NCBI GenBank assembly: GCA_033063855.1
Contig: CP093830.1
Location: 22,754,854 to 22,818,853 of the forward strand
Length of the DNA: 64,000 bases
Source of the DNA: Smittia aterrima
Taxonomy: Eukaryota > Arthropoda > Insecta > Diptera > Chironomidae
Direction: 5' to 3'
Shown: positions 54,064 through 64,000 of the stretch, in pieces
Layout: each line of letters begins with the position of its first letter
How positions within the stretch are numbered: position 1 is the stretch's first letter
Translations under genes and position numbers: made by a program
Notes under the pieces: model-generated
Databases searched by the model: none
Told to the model about the DNA's origin: nothing
What the model saw: only the letters and a program-made list of their open reading frames with translations

Positions 54064-55078
54064 TCACCAAGCTGCCCTCGATTTATCGCTCAAGTTCTGA
54101 AGATAGAAAAGCTCAATTTGAAGCTTTTGGAATTGATCGGCAAGGTTGTAATATTCCTAAGAAAAGACATTTCATTATTTTTTTGCTTGTAAATAAATCG
54201 ATTAAAATCTGAAATAAAATCTTTCGCGTAAATCGAGACCCTCACCTTCGACTCGTGGTCAATTTTGCATTGCAATCTATCCAAACTCGACTTCAAATCA
54301 ATTTGCATTCGTTCGAAACGCTTAATTTCCTTCATAACTTCGTTCTGAATTGTCAGGAATGATTTTGGGTAAAAGCAAAATTTTGATGTTAAAGTAAATT
54401 TAGCGACAGCCGAAGGAAATTTCTCTTACTTTCGTCATACAATCATAGTTTAGGATCAAATCTTTCGAGTTGAGCTGACAATCTATTTAGAAAATTGTTC
54501 TCATGAAATCAGGAGTCGTTAAAAGCTCCACGACATTTTCATGTTTACCTTTGCCACAGACTTGGATTGATTTCAGTGAATGTGTCAAAGCAGCAAGCTT
54601 GTCCTTCGCTTCGTGCAACTATCAATGAAAATCGATTTGTCATTCAAGTTTGTTTATATAGGAAAAATTTCTTTACCTGAGCCGTGACAGTGTCATTGAC
54701 GCAATTTTGCTTGTAAATTAAAGCATCATACTTTGACTCAGGGTTTTTCTTGATTTCCTCCGTTTCCTGCATGAACTTCTCCATTTTGCGATGAAGATCT
54801 GAGTATCTCCGTTGAGCTTCGTTGCTAAGAAATTTTGTTCTCGAAGAGTTCTTTCTGGGCTTTTAACACACGATGAATACTCACCGATTTTTTGTTTCAT
54901 TCTCAAGCTCAATTCGCAGCATCTCAATCTCATCGCCACTATACATTCGGGGAACAATCTGATCGTTTTTCCTCGGAACGGATTCGCGATGCTTGTTCGA
55001 CCGCTTTTGAAGCAACGAATCGTTACTTCCAACGTTATCGTGTATGTTGCACTCGCTTTTCTTACGCTCCAAAGACAT
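54064..55078 (-). CDS. Coiled-coil protein of unknown function
   Basis: Minus-strand exons are 55078-54885, 54854-54677, 54618-54549, 54482-54430, 54344-54246 and 54156-54064, all joined in phase, giving 228 residues. The first 50 residues are polar and basic; the rest is a nearly continuous predicted coiled coil (for example EIEMLRIELENETKNR, NEVMKEIKRFERMQIDLKSS, EYYNLADQFQKLQIELFYLQ) with several Cys. No named domain is recognised. Reading through the donor at 54245 would give a shorter, less helical end, so the spliced last exon is preferred. The true N-terminus is less certain because the first Met follows a GT/AG-rich stretch. A minus-strand AATAAA lies at 54011-54016. It could be a centrosomal, ciliary or cytoskeletal scaffold, but nothing in the sequence decides this. 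Confidence 0.7.
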
Positions 55079-55674
55079 TTCAAAGAATAACTCACCGAAA
55101 GCTCACCTTCTCGAAACTGAAAAACAAACAAACTGCAAGTTGAAAGTTCAAGCGAAAACTTCTATCGATCAAACATGTAATCGTTTCCACGCGACGTCGT
55201 CTTTGATAAAAAAAATTATAAATTATTTTATATTTTTATAAAACTCTTTCAACAGCTTGGCCTGACCTTTCCATGTTTATAACTAAGATGAAAACAAAAT
55301 GCTTTAATCAGCTTCAACAGAAAAAGAAAACATTTCTGATTAGTAAACAAGGCTTGTTCCCATATTACGTTCTTCTTCTACGAGAGACATCTCATAAACA
55401 TTAATATGGTACACAATAGTTTTTGCAATTTTAAAATCGTTATACAATATCATGTTGATTAGTTATGGGAATATCCAAACAAGCTCTGCTGTCAACAACT
55501 TAAATCCACGATTAGTAAATATCTTTGAAGGTCAGGACTTAACCAGAATAATCAAGCGCACACATTCAAGATGCGAGATGTAATAAAATTGCCGGTTTCG
55601 GCGAAAAGCCGGCAGTTGAAGTTCATCTTCGAAGTGATTCTGTGCCTACTCGAGGATTTTGTGGAATAATCAAA
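55079..55674. other. Divergent intergenic region, no gene seen
   Basis: It separates the coiled-coil gene (minus) from the LRR gene (plus). AT-rich, with an AT-only patch around 55209-55243. The short frames overlap the coiled-coil gene's first exon and are shadows. Confidence 0.5.
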
Positions 55675-56354
55675 ATGAGGTTGAGAAACGATTTGTGAAA
55701 TTAATTATCTCTTCTAAAGTTTCACTTTTTCTTAGAGCTTTCGTAATCTGTGTTGCTGTGCTGTTGATAATCGATGGGATTCAAGGAATTGACTTAAAAG
55801 TTAAGCTCGGAAAGGAAGAGAAACCCGAAGAAAGTGGAAAATACGTGGACTATGCTGAAGTGAAGGATTTGGAAATAAAAGACCAAGGCGTTGCCATCAC
55901 TAGCGTCAATGGTCATGATGCTGACTACTTCAAGGACAAGAAAATCGAAATTTTCAAACTTCGCTATCAAAAAGTTTTCTACCTGCCAACGGGAATTGAG
56001 AAGTTCTTCCCTAACATCCAAAGTCTCGTAATTGTTGGCACTGAGCTGAAGACTTTGAAGCAATCAGATTTGAAACCGTTCACACATCTAAAAGAAGTTT
56101 TTGTTCACTCCAATCTCATTGAATCACTTGATGATAATTTGTTTGAGTTCAACCCCGAACTTGAGGATGTTAACTTTGGTGAGAACAAATTGCAACACAT
56201 TGGCGCCAACATTTTGAGTCAACTTAAGAAGCTTAAACGAGCGGACTTCTCGGGAAATGTTTGTGTCGACAATTTCGGCGGCGAAGGATACACCAAAACT
56301 GAATTGACCGAACTACTGAACGACATCAAGACCAAGTGCCAACCAGCAGCTTAA
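55675..56354 (+). CDS. Small secreted leucine-rich-repeat protein
   Basis: Proposed exons are 55675-55694 and 55736-56354, giving 212 residues. The long open frame has no ATG before the hydrophobic segment. Removing a 41-bp GT-AG intron (55695-55735) joins MRLRNDL to AFVICVAVLLIIDGIQG, a typical signal peptide. The mature part has a charged stretch, then about four leucine-rich repeats (LKPFTHLKEVFVHSNLIESL, PELEDVNFGENKLQHIG, LKKLKRADFSGNVC), and a C-terminal cap with a pair of Cys. There is no transmembrane helix after the signal. Such proteins are common in insects and bind other proteins outside the cell; the partner is unknown. AATAAA lies at 56422-56427. Confidence 0.75.
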
Positions 56355-56714
56355 TCATGACATTCATTTCATTGAACGAAAAACTTCGAGTTGATTTTTA
56401 TTATGAATAACTCTTCTGAGCAATAAAGATTTTAAATAATCCAAATCTTAGAATTTTTTTTATGAATTTGACGCAAAATATATTTTTCATAAATTGGGAG
56501 CGGTAAAGGTTATCACTTCATTTCGCTAACACGAATTGAATTTCCAACAAAATAATAATCTTATCCAGCTTGCACAAACTAAATCATTTAACTAAATAAT
56601 TTCATTTTAAAGGCAAAGAATTAAAAAACTTTTTTAAGGTTGAATCAACTCATTAAATACCGAGAAAAATAAAATTTATTCCCTTTATCTTATCATATCG
56701 AGCAAATATTTTTT
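56355..56714. other. Convergent 3' region of the LRR and SDR genes
   Basis: It holds the plus-strand AATAAA at 56422-56427 for the LRR gene and a minus-strand AATAAA at 56675-56680 for the dehydrogenase. The rest is AT-rich with no gene. Confidence 0.6.
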
Positions 56715-57476
56715 TTATCGCGGACACATAACAGCTTTTCCTCCATCGACAAGCAGACAAGTTCCTGTAGTAAATGACGATGCATTGTTGTCTGCTAAGA
56801 ATGCGATTGCCTTCGAAGTTTCCTGAGTGGTTCCTGGTCTACCTAGTGCATGCGTTTCCTTCGCACGCTCTTTGAACTTTTCAAAAGCTTCATCGTCCAA
56901 ACCAAGACGTTTATGGAAATTTGTAACGATGAAAGCGGGATTAACGGCATTTACTCTCACATTCTTTGGAGCCAGCTCAAGAGCAACGCATTTAGTGAAT
57001 TGATCGATTGCAGCTTTAGACATGCAATATGCTAAAAGGTTGGTGAATTGGCGAGGTCCAGCAACCGATGAAATATTTACAATATTTCCTTGAGTTTCAA
57101 TCAAGTGTGGAGTGGCTAATTGTGTTAAATGAAACACGGAACGAACATTTGTGTCCATCACAAGGTCGTATTGATCCAGGGTTGTCGTGAGAATATCACC
57201 GCTCTCTCCCAAGCCCGCATTGTTAACGAGCACATCAATTTTTCCAAATTTCCCAATAGTTTCATTGATAATCTTTTTGCGATCGGATTCATTCGTGACG
57301 TCAGCAACGATTTGAAGTATTTCACCCAGACATTGTTGAGCTGTTTTCTTCAAATTTTCTTCGTTTCTTCCGGTGATAACAACTTTAGCTTCAAGATTAG
57401 AAAAGTGAATAGCAGCTCCGGCTCCGATACCCGATGAAGCTCCAGTAATAATCACAACTTTATTTTTAAAAGACAT
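56715..57476 (-). CDS. Classical short-chain dehydrogenase/reductase
   Basis: Single-exon, 253-residue NAD(P)-dependent oxidoreductase. The nucleotide-binding motif TGASSGIG is at residues 11-18. NNAG follows after a conserved Asp-Val. The catalytic Ser lies in NISSVAG and the YxxxK pair in AYCMSKAAIDQF. The C-terminal part (NAVNPAFIVTNFHKR, SSFTTGTCLLVDGG) is like insect FabG-type SDRs. The Arg in ITGRNEE after the second strand suggests NADP preference. The substrate is not predictable; insects carry several such paralogues. No signal or membrane segment. Confidence 0.93.
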   Translation of the reverse strand: MSFKNKVVIITGASSGIGAGAAIHFSNLEAKVVITGRNEENLKKTAQQCLGEILQIVADVTNESDRKKIINETIGKFGKIDVLVNNAGLGESGDILTTTLDQYDLVMDTNVRSVFHLTQLATPHLIETQGNIVNISSVAGPRQFTNLLAYCMSKAAIDQFTKCVALELAPKNVRVNAVNPAFIVTNFHKRLGLDDEAFEKFKERAKETHALGRPGTTQETSKAIAFLADNNASSFTTGTCLLVDGGKAVMCPR

Positions 57477-57675
57477 CGCTTTTTAGATGTTTATGAATGA
57501 AAAGTCAGAAACTTACTGACCGACAGTGAGCGAAAACCTGTTTTAAAAATAGAAAAGATAGGCGAGAGAAGATAGCACAAAATCATTATCGTTCAGATTG
57601 TAAAAAGCTTTTATTGGACACTTAAAATTTAAAATGAGAAAAAAATTGTTTAATAAAATAAGTTTCTCTTAGAAT

Positions 57676-58918
57676 CTAATTTTTTTGCAATATCTTACGA
57701 ACAAAGTCCTGAACAGTGTCAAAAATCTCAATCTTTGGAACAAACCGAAATAGTAAGAGCATCAGTTCCTGAATCTTATTTCTGTCAGGAATAATTGCGC
57801 TGCCGCTAGCTTGTGTACCAATAATCAAGCGTTTGATCATGGTTTGGTTCATCTGAGTAATCAAATCATCATTTTCAGCAGTGTCCTCAACGCTTACTTT
57901 GTGAATTAAGTAATTAACGATGTTGTTGACTCCGATTTTGTCACATACTGAGATTGTTGGATTCATTTGGAGAGAGTGATCCAAAATGAGTTCACTGTTT
58001 TGCTTATAAAGAGCATCGATGACAATATGCTTGACTTGTTTGTTCTTTTCCATAAGATTTGTCATCTCATTGAGCAAATTTGTCAAGAAAACAGTTTGAT
58101 CATTGTTCAATCGAGAATCATTGGATTCTTTTAAATCGAAGTATTCATTCATGATTTCGTTGACGCCAACGGTTTTAACTATTTTGCTCATAAGCTCCTT
58201 ACGTTTTAAGGATTTTTCTTCTGCTTCTGATAGTCTCTCTAAAAGTTCGTCAACCGAAAGGTTCAATGTAATGTAATCCAAGAGCTCAGCTTTGTTCTTG
58301 AAAGAAAGCTTGTTGCTGTCGTCGCTTGATTCGATAATATCATCTGATGTGGATTCAGGACTCCCACGACCTTCATTTTGGGTCTCGCTGTCGTTAGACG
58401 AGTCATCCTTTTCGATCTTAATACTTTCTTCGGTTTCCATAACAAGTTCTTCGTCTTCATCTGCATTTTCCGCCTCGTATCTAAGGCGTCTAATGAGGCT
58501 ATTCGATTTCAATCGCTCTTCTTCCTCAGTTATTAGATACTCCTTCGTTGAAGATACTGGATCACGAAAACCGACTCGCTTTCTCTATAAGTTTTAGAAA
58601 ATTATGATAGAGACAGAAATAACAAAAAAAGAAATCTTTTACCTTTGCTGAATTACTTCCGAAAGGAGAATCTGGCGTTACAGAAACAAAGCTTCTTTTA
58701 CTTAAAATGCTTGAAACGGGGCTAGCTTCCGGATCATGTTTAACTTCTGCTGATAGTTTTAAATATTCTTTGTTTTCTTCAGGAGTTTCTTTCGGTTTAA
58801 CGATGAACAACTTTTTCGTTAACTGCGGCGATATATTTAACTTATTTTGCTTCACTAAATCGAGGAATCGTGCACCACGGCTAGCCGGTAGGGCATGAGA
58901 CTTTGTTGATGCACTCAT
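57676..58918 (-). CDS. Rif1 C-terminal-region-like protein (PP1-docking)
   Basis: Minus-strand exons are 58918-58643 and 58584-57676, giving 394 residues. Near residue 70 is a SILK-like motif (SSILSKR). Straight after the splice comes RKRVGFRDPVSSTKEYL, an RVxF-type PP1-docking site in a context like the Rif1 C-terminus, where SILK and RVxF recruit PP1 to oppose replication-origin firing. An acidic Ser-rich stretch follows, then a helical region with repeated patterns (LSVDELLERLSE, VGVNEIMNEYF, IGVNNIVNYLIHKVSV). Full Rif1 has some 1000 residues of HEAT repeats before this; none is here, and the gene upstream is a GNAT. The ATG has a favourable CCGCC context and no acceptor just before it, so a short protein is credible. 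It could instead be another PP1-regulatory protein. Polyadenylation signal at 57610-57615. Confidence 0.55.
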
Positions 58919-59074
58919 GGCGGTATTACAAAACTTCGAGATTATTGTTTAAGCGACAAATAACAATTAAAACAAACTTAGTTTCTTAAAGTGAAAATTT
59001 TGGCGGGAAACCCTCTAAAACTATGGCCAAGGGAATGAAACTGTTTATTTAATTTTATAAAAGTCGTTTTTTAT

Positions 59075-59845
59075 TTATAAAACTTCGAGAATGAAAGTTT
59101 TACATTGCAGGCCATTTGCCTCTGAAAAATCAAAGTCTGGTAACACAACTGAAAGTTCTTTGTAACTTATCGCGTTCACTTCCTTATAACCTGCCTTGAC
59201 GGCAGATTTCTGTGAGCTAAGTGTAGAGAATTCTGTTTTAGTCATGGTCAGTCCGAGATCTTGCATTAATTTGACTCTGGCTTTTAATAGTTCAACTGCG
59301 ATGCCTTTTCCTCGATATTCTTTTATGACTCCTAATCCGAAAGCTTGTAAATAGTGTTGCAGTTCAGGATGTTTCTCGAAGACATCATAAAGTTTACTTG
59401 TATAGGCAGCAGACTCTCGCCATCGAATGGTTTCAAAATCTGTTGGCTAGAAGTTATTTCAGAAACGACGATTTCTCGATATGCTTTTTTTTTCGTATAA
59501 TCACAAACTACTCACAATTCTTTTGTTCTCGACACCTCTTGTTTTTACTCCCAAGACATTAATACCAACCAGTTCATTGTTACTTTTCTTGAAGCAAGCT
59601 AGCGAAATTTTCTGTTTAAAAAGTTCGACATATCCTTCAAACATAAAGTTCATTGCGTAAGAATTTTCCGACATTCTCTTAGCTTTAGCAAATGTTTCTT
59701 CAGGAATTACAAAGTTTGCCAGTAATTGCCATGCTTTCTCTGAAAACTCTTCTGTCAATTCTGAGATAACAAACTCTTCTCCATTGACTTCAAATTCTTT
59801 GTAAATTTGAGGAAACGGTAAATTATCTGGTCGTCTAAACTCCAT
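59075..59845 (-). CDS. GNAT acetyltransferase, arylalkylamine NAT-like
   Basis: Minus-strand exons are 59845-59516 and 59446-59075, giving 233 residues. The fold resembles insect arylalkylamine/dopamine N-acetyltransferases: an N-terminal EFRRPDNLPFPQIYKEFEV, a central LACFKKSNNELVGINVLGV strand pair, and acetyl-CoA motif A GLGVIKEYRGKGIAVELLKA with the RxxGxG/A-type loop. The end (AGYKEVNAISYKEL) matches the family C-terminus. Substrates in insects include dopamine, octopamine, serotonin and polyamines; which applies is not readable. A minus-strand AATAAA lies at 59044-59049. It sits 156 bp upstream of the Rif1-like gene and 224 bp downstream of GCN2. Confidence 0.85.
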
Positions 59846-60069
59846 TTCTCGCGAGCAACTGAGGTTCAGTAACTTAAGTGGAAGTAATCTAATCGATAAG
59901 TCTATTGCGCAATGTAAAAAAATATTTTATTTTCTTATCATCAGTAACAATGTCGACTTTGTCTCAAAATGCATTTATGGCAAATCAAAAAATAAAATTT
60001 AAAAACAGTAAAATATTTGAGGAAAAAGATTTTTTAGAAGAGCTTTCGGGATAAAATTCGATTAATTTC

Positions 60070-63000
60070 CTAAAGGATAAGACGGTAGTATAAGTCTTGG
60101 ATGCTTATGATTCCAACGATGCTTTTGTTTTTATTTTTAGCCAGCAGATCAGTGATTTCGTCATACACCTCTTGAAGATACTTCTGCTTAACCTTTGCGA
60201 ATCTAAAGAACGAAAATTAATGAAAGCTAATGAGAGATATTAAAAGCCTTACTTATCGAACAGTGCATCAAATTCAGTTTGTTTCTGGTCCTTTGGATTG
60301 GGATCGATACACGTGACGAGTGCCTTTATAGTTTTACTATCGAGCTCAACCGCAAATATTGCGAACGTTTCTTTCCTGTTAAATTTCTCGACGACATTTT
60401 TCAACTTATCTTCTATTTGATTCTCAAGTCGTTTTCGCCTGTTTTGGTTTAACTTTTCGTTGGTGACAAAAATCACATCAATTGTTTTGCTACTGTTAAT
60501 CGGAGCTTCAAAACTTCTGCTTGTAACGTTTGTGAGCGAATTGTTGCGCGCAATCGACAGGTTTTGGTGAAGATTTTCAGTGATTGCCGCAACTTCAACA
60601 TTGAAATTGCGTTTGATGTAATCCAGAACTTCGGCGAGGCTTACAGATTTTTCGTAGTAGTGATCATTTAGCCAGGATTTTATCTTCAGAGAACCTTCGT
60701 CACCAATAAGAATAATTTGACTAGCACCTGAGAGGTTCGCCCATAGTTCATCTTCATTAGATTTTGAAGCGTCCACTTCTACGAAACAAGATTTGATTCC
60801 GGCATCCCATATAGATTTCAGAATGCTCGTAACTATTTTATATTGTGAATGAGAACCCGAAATGTAAACCATGAGATCAGTGCAGGAGGCGACTTGACGC
60901 CAATTGAGATTGAGATCATTCTTGGCACTTAGACAGAGCACAATCTTATCGATGGCCAAGGAGAATCCACCGCAATACATTTCACGGCCGACGAAACCTT
61001 GGATGTAACTTTTCGCCGTATTTCTAAAATAAAGGAATTAATATTTATAAACTTTACAGACGGCGAGAAAAACTCCTTACTTGAATTCCTCAATAGTGTT
61101 GTCGAAGCGTCCGCCATCGGCAAGCACCGTTTGTTTTCCTGGTTTGAATTCTGCTATCATCTGCCATATTACTGAGCCTGGTTGATTACAATCGTCGCTA
61201 TTCGAGGGCATCAGTCCAACGCAAAGGTCGAATGTAATGGAAACACCAAGCGATTGACTTAATTTTATTACATGCTCCAGCTCACGAATCGCTCCCTTCG
61301 CTAATTGATGTGCCTCTCCACGTTTATCAAGTACAGCTTTCAAGAATGTGCTTGATGCGTGAGATATTGAACAATCTGTTACTAAGAGAATATCTCTAAG
61401 TGCCTCCTTATTGGGAAGTAAAATCATTATCGCTTCTCTCGCGCTTAACCTTGTGATCTTTCCTTCCAAAAAATCACGAGTCACTCTGATCAAGCCCTTG
61501 TATTTGTCAGAAGGCACGGAGTGAAAAAGGAAGATGGCTCGAAGTAAACTTGTGTGATTGATGCGAAAAGTAATGTTTTTTTGCTTAAGTATATCAAACT
61601 CATTTACGATTTCGTTGGCAACAGTGAGAAGCTCAGCATCAACGTATAAATTTCCTCTATGTGGTGAGATGATATCGAAAGCGCATTCAAAATTTTGTTT
61701 AGGATGTGCGTTGTGAATTTTCTTTTCACGATAAATTCGCCCAATTGAATAGCGACGGACAAAACAGTTTCCATTTAAGACGACGTGCCGCAAGAAAGGT
61801 TTTCGAAGCTCGTATGGTAGAGTTACAACTGATCCTGATTGAGCCATAAGTCTTACCGCTGTTTCTGGAGTCTTTGAAACAGTGTAAGGCGTCAGAAGAG
61901 GTGTACTGACATCATAAGCTCCATGTTTCCTCAATATTTGAACAACTTTACTCTTCACATGCTCGAAAATAGGATTGAACGCCATCATTCCAGTGTCGTA
62001 AGTTGTTCTACAAACAGTGTCACTTTCCTGTTGCAGACATTTTGAGACTAAATGTTTATAGTTTCGACTTTGAGGATTTGAAAGAACACGTCGAAGCATA
62101 TCTTGCATTTCAATCACATCCATTTTAGCTGGTGGGAGCAGCTCTGATTGAAGGAGCTCTTCTGAAGTCGGACTAAATGAAAAATTAAATGAGTTTTTTG
62201 TTTGAAAACTAATAATCAACACACTCACCGATTGTCTGGTACATGATCAAGAAGCCATTTAAGCAACTTAACTTCTGTTTTGTACTTTTCATCTGACACC
62301 ATTTCTTTGGGCAGTTTAATGTCAACATGTCGAATTGCTGATATTGTTTTAATCCTTTCCATTCCTGTAATTAACGGAGGAGTGCACATTTCGAAAAATA
62401 TTATGCCAAGACTGTAGAGATCGACTTTCTGATTGTACGTTGATTTTGAGGCTTTCCCTGCTAGTTCAGGAGCAACATATAAGGCTGTACCAACTTGACC
62501 AGTCAATGAATCGCCATAATTAAGTTGTGCTTGATGTGCGTCGCCGTGTTGATTTTGAAGTGCTAAGATGCTTGTTGTTGCTAACCCGAAATCGCCAATT
62601 TTCACATGATCTTTGGAGTCTAAGAAGATGTTTACCGGTTTTAAATCTCGATGGATCATTCCCTGCTGATGGATGTGTGTAAGACCTTCAACGATTTCTC
62701 GAAATAGTTTCCACAAACGTTCTTTGTCAAGATATAAATCTGCATCAATTACAGTTCGTAATGTCGATTTTTCGCAAAACTCCATTTGAATGTAAAGTAT
62801 ATGCTTTTTCGAGACAGGTTCATCACTATTTGCCTTTGATCTCTTTTCTTCGTCTGATAAACTCTTGTCGCTATAGACGACACGTTCGCCTTGTGAATTT
62901 ACAAATTCTATTCCATCATCAGACTCTGAATCACTTTCTCCCGAATTTCCAATAAAATTGTTCCATCCAGGACTAAAGGAGTCATCGTCAGATGATTCTC

Positions 63001-64000
63001 CGTCAGCAGCAACAGCAAGGTGAGTTTGACTGCGGGTTTTAACCATGGCACTGCTTCTTTTTTGAGTAAGCGATCCATCACTATCCTCGTAATCATCTTC
63101 ATCAGCAAGTGGTTTCATCTGAGTCTCTATCCAGCTGTTGAAGTAACGAACAACGTTCTCATGATTCAATCGAGATAGCAGTTCAACTTCTCTTGTCATT
63201 TTCTTGAATATTAGCTTATTCTTTGATGATAAAGGTATTCTTTTGATGGCGTATTGCCTGTTGTCGAGTTTGTTTCTTACTTTTAAGACGTCACCGTAAG
63301 CTCCTTTTCCAATAAAACTGTCAATTACAAAATCTTCTTGAATTCTTGAAACGTCAGAAGAGACCAAAGGCGGCAAAAACGCAGCAGCTGGATAAATTGC
63401 TTGTTGAGCAGCTTCAGGCAGCTTTGGTAAAGGTTTCGAGTCTTCACATGGTGGCGTCTTTTGATGAGCAAGTATCGCATAATAAAGGAACGGATGATCC
63501 AACAAATCTGAAGCTGATAACGTCCTGTCACTCTTACAGCGGTTGATGAAATCTCTCATTTCTGCATGAGGTGTAGGCATCAGCGACTCAACAAGTGTTC
63601 CAAGTGAACACAAATCATTTGAACTCTTCTCACCACTGATCAACTCCTGAAGATAAGGTATGAAATAAAAATCCGTCACTCGAATATTGCCTGAATTATC
63701 CATGAAGACCGTTGAATCGAGGATGTTGCCGTGAGTGACTCCATTGTTGTGCAGGAAAATTAAAGCCTCGAGTACACCTTTAGCTATCATGGATGCGCCT
63801 TCTGGACACCACCCGAGCCATCCGGAAATGCTGAATATGCTTATGCCAAGAAGAAATTCTTGAAATAAAAATATTTGGAGGTAATCTTTCTTCTTCACGC
63901 AAAGAACTCCATCATAGCCGATAAGATGCTTGTGTCGTAATTTTGACAATTCTGCGACTTTTCTCTCAATCGTCTCTATAACACTTTCAACATTTAGTTC
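60070..64000 (-). CDS. Gcn2: GCN2 eIF2-alpha kinase (5' part outside window)
   Basis: Stress kinase that senses uncharged tRNA and phosphorylates eIF2-alpha. Minus-strand exons are 64000-62229 (continues beyond the window), 62172-61081, 61023-60253 and 60202-60070, giving 1255 residues in view. The order is diagnostic: a pseudokinase (THGNILDSTVFMDNSGNIRV in place of an active catalytic loop), then an active kinase with P-loop GKGAYGDV, YAIKRI, HRDLKPVNIFLD, IGDFGLA and VGTALYVAPEL, interrupted by an acidic Ser-rich insert. Next comes a histidyl-tRNA-synthetase-like domain (FVRRYSIGRIYREKKIHNAH, VLADGGRFDN), then the C-terminal dimerisation/ribosome domain. The RWD domain that binds GCN1 must lie to the right. 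All catalytic residues are present. Confidence 0.95.

Noticed and set aside
54090..54245. Read-through end of the coiled-coil protein past the donor at 54245
   Set aside because: Splicing to 54156 gives an in-phase, strongly heptad-like final exon, whereas read-through loses the coiled-coil pattern.
1..64000. CRISPR arrays, bacterial operons, integrated viral genes, transposons
   Set aside because: No regularly spaced repeats, no reverse transcriptase, integrase or transposase motifs, and no long frames unlike the host genes were found on either strand.

Overview
The window is nuclear DNA from an insect, most likely a lower dipteran such as a midge or gnat. The evidence is GT-AG introns mostly of 50-60 bp, AT-rich non-coding DNA, AATAAA polyadenylation signals, and insect-type gene families (HOW, ZAD and C2H2 zinc-finger proteins, a CYP3-clan P450, a GNAT of the arylalkylamine acetyltransferase-like group). 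The species call is inference. No prokaryotic, viral or clearly mobile DNA was seen.

Positions 1-37235 are almost entirely one minus-strand gene, the orthologue of Drosophila held out wings (how), a STAR-family KH RNA-binding protein. Its six coding exons total only 1035 nt but spread over 33.3 kb, with introns of about 19.8, 8.6 and 3.7 kb. I found no convincing nested gene in these introns. They do carry at least 14 exact POU-octamer sites (ATGCAAAT) and a 25-bp near-perfect direct repeat. Both suggest regulatory DNA but do not prove it.

Positions 37236-40237 hold the upstream flank of how and one weak candidate exon. From 40238 the window becomes gene-dense. On the plus strand are a THAP-ZAD-C2H2 transcription factor (40238-42282), a spermine/polyamine-oxidase-like flavoenzyme (42542-44033) and a phospholipid scramblase (44382-45670). 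On the minus strand are a 14-finger C2H2 protein built around an internal five-finger duplication (45715-47981) and a Munc13-4/staccato-like MUN-domain protein that lacks its N-terminal C2 domain (48058-51473). Then come a P450 (plus, 52156-53923), a coiled-coil protein of unknown function (minus, 54064-55078) and a secreted leucine-rich-repeat protein (plus, 55675-56354). The right end is a head-to-tail minus-strand series with gaps of roughly 150-225 bp: GCN2 kinase (cut by the window end), a GNAT acetyltransferase, a protein resembling only the C-terminal PP1-docking region of Rif1, and a classical short-chain dehydrogenase.

I rebuilt the multi-exon models by hand from splice sites, phase and protein continuity. 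Every exon junction listed keeps the reading frame. The genes do not form one obvious pathway. The points most worth checking are the THAP-ZAD-C2H2 architecture, the duplicated finger block, the reduced C2 domains of the Munc13-4-like protein, the stand-alone Rif1-C-terminus-like protein, the very tight or overlapping gene ends at 45.6-45.7 kb and 48.0 kb, and the octamer-rich how introns.
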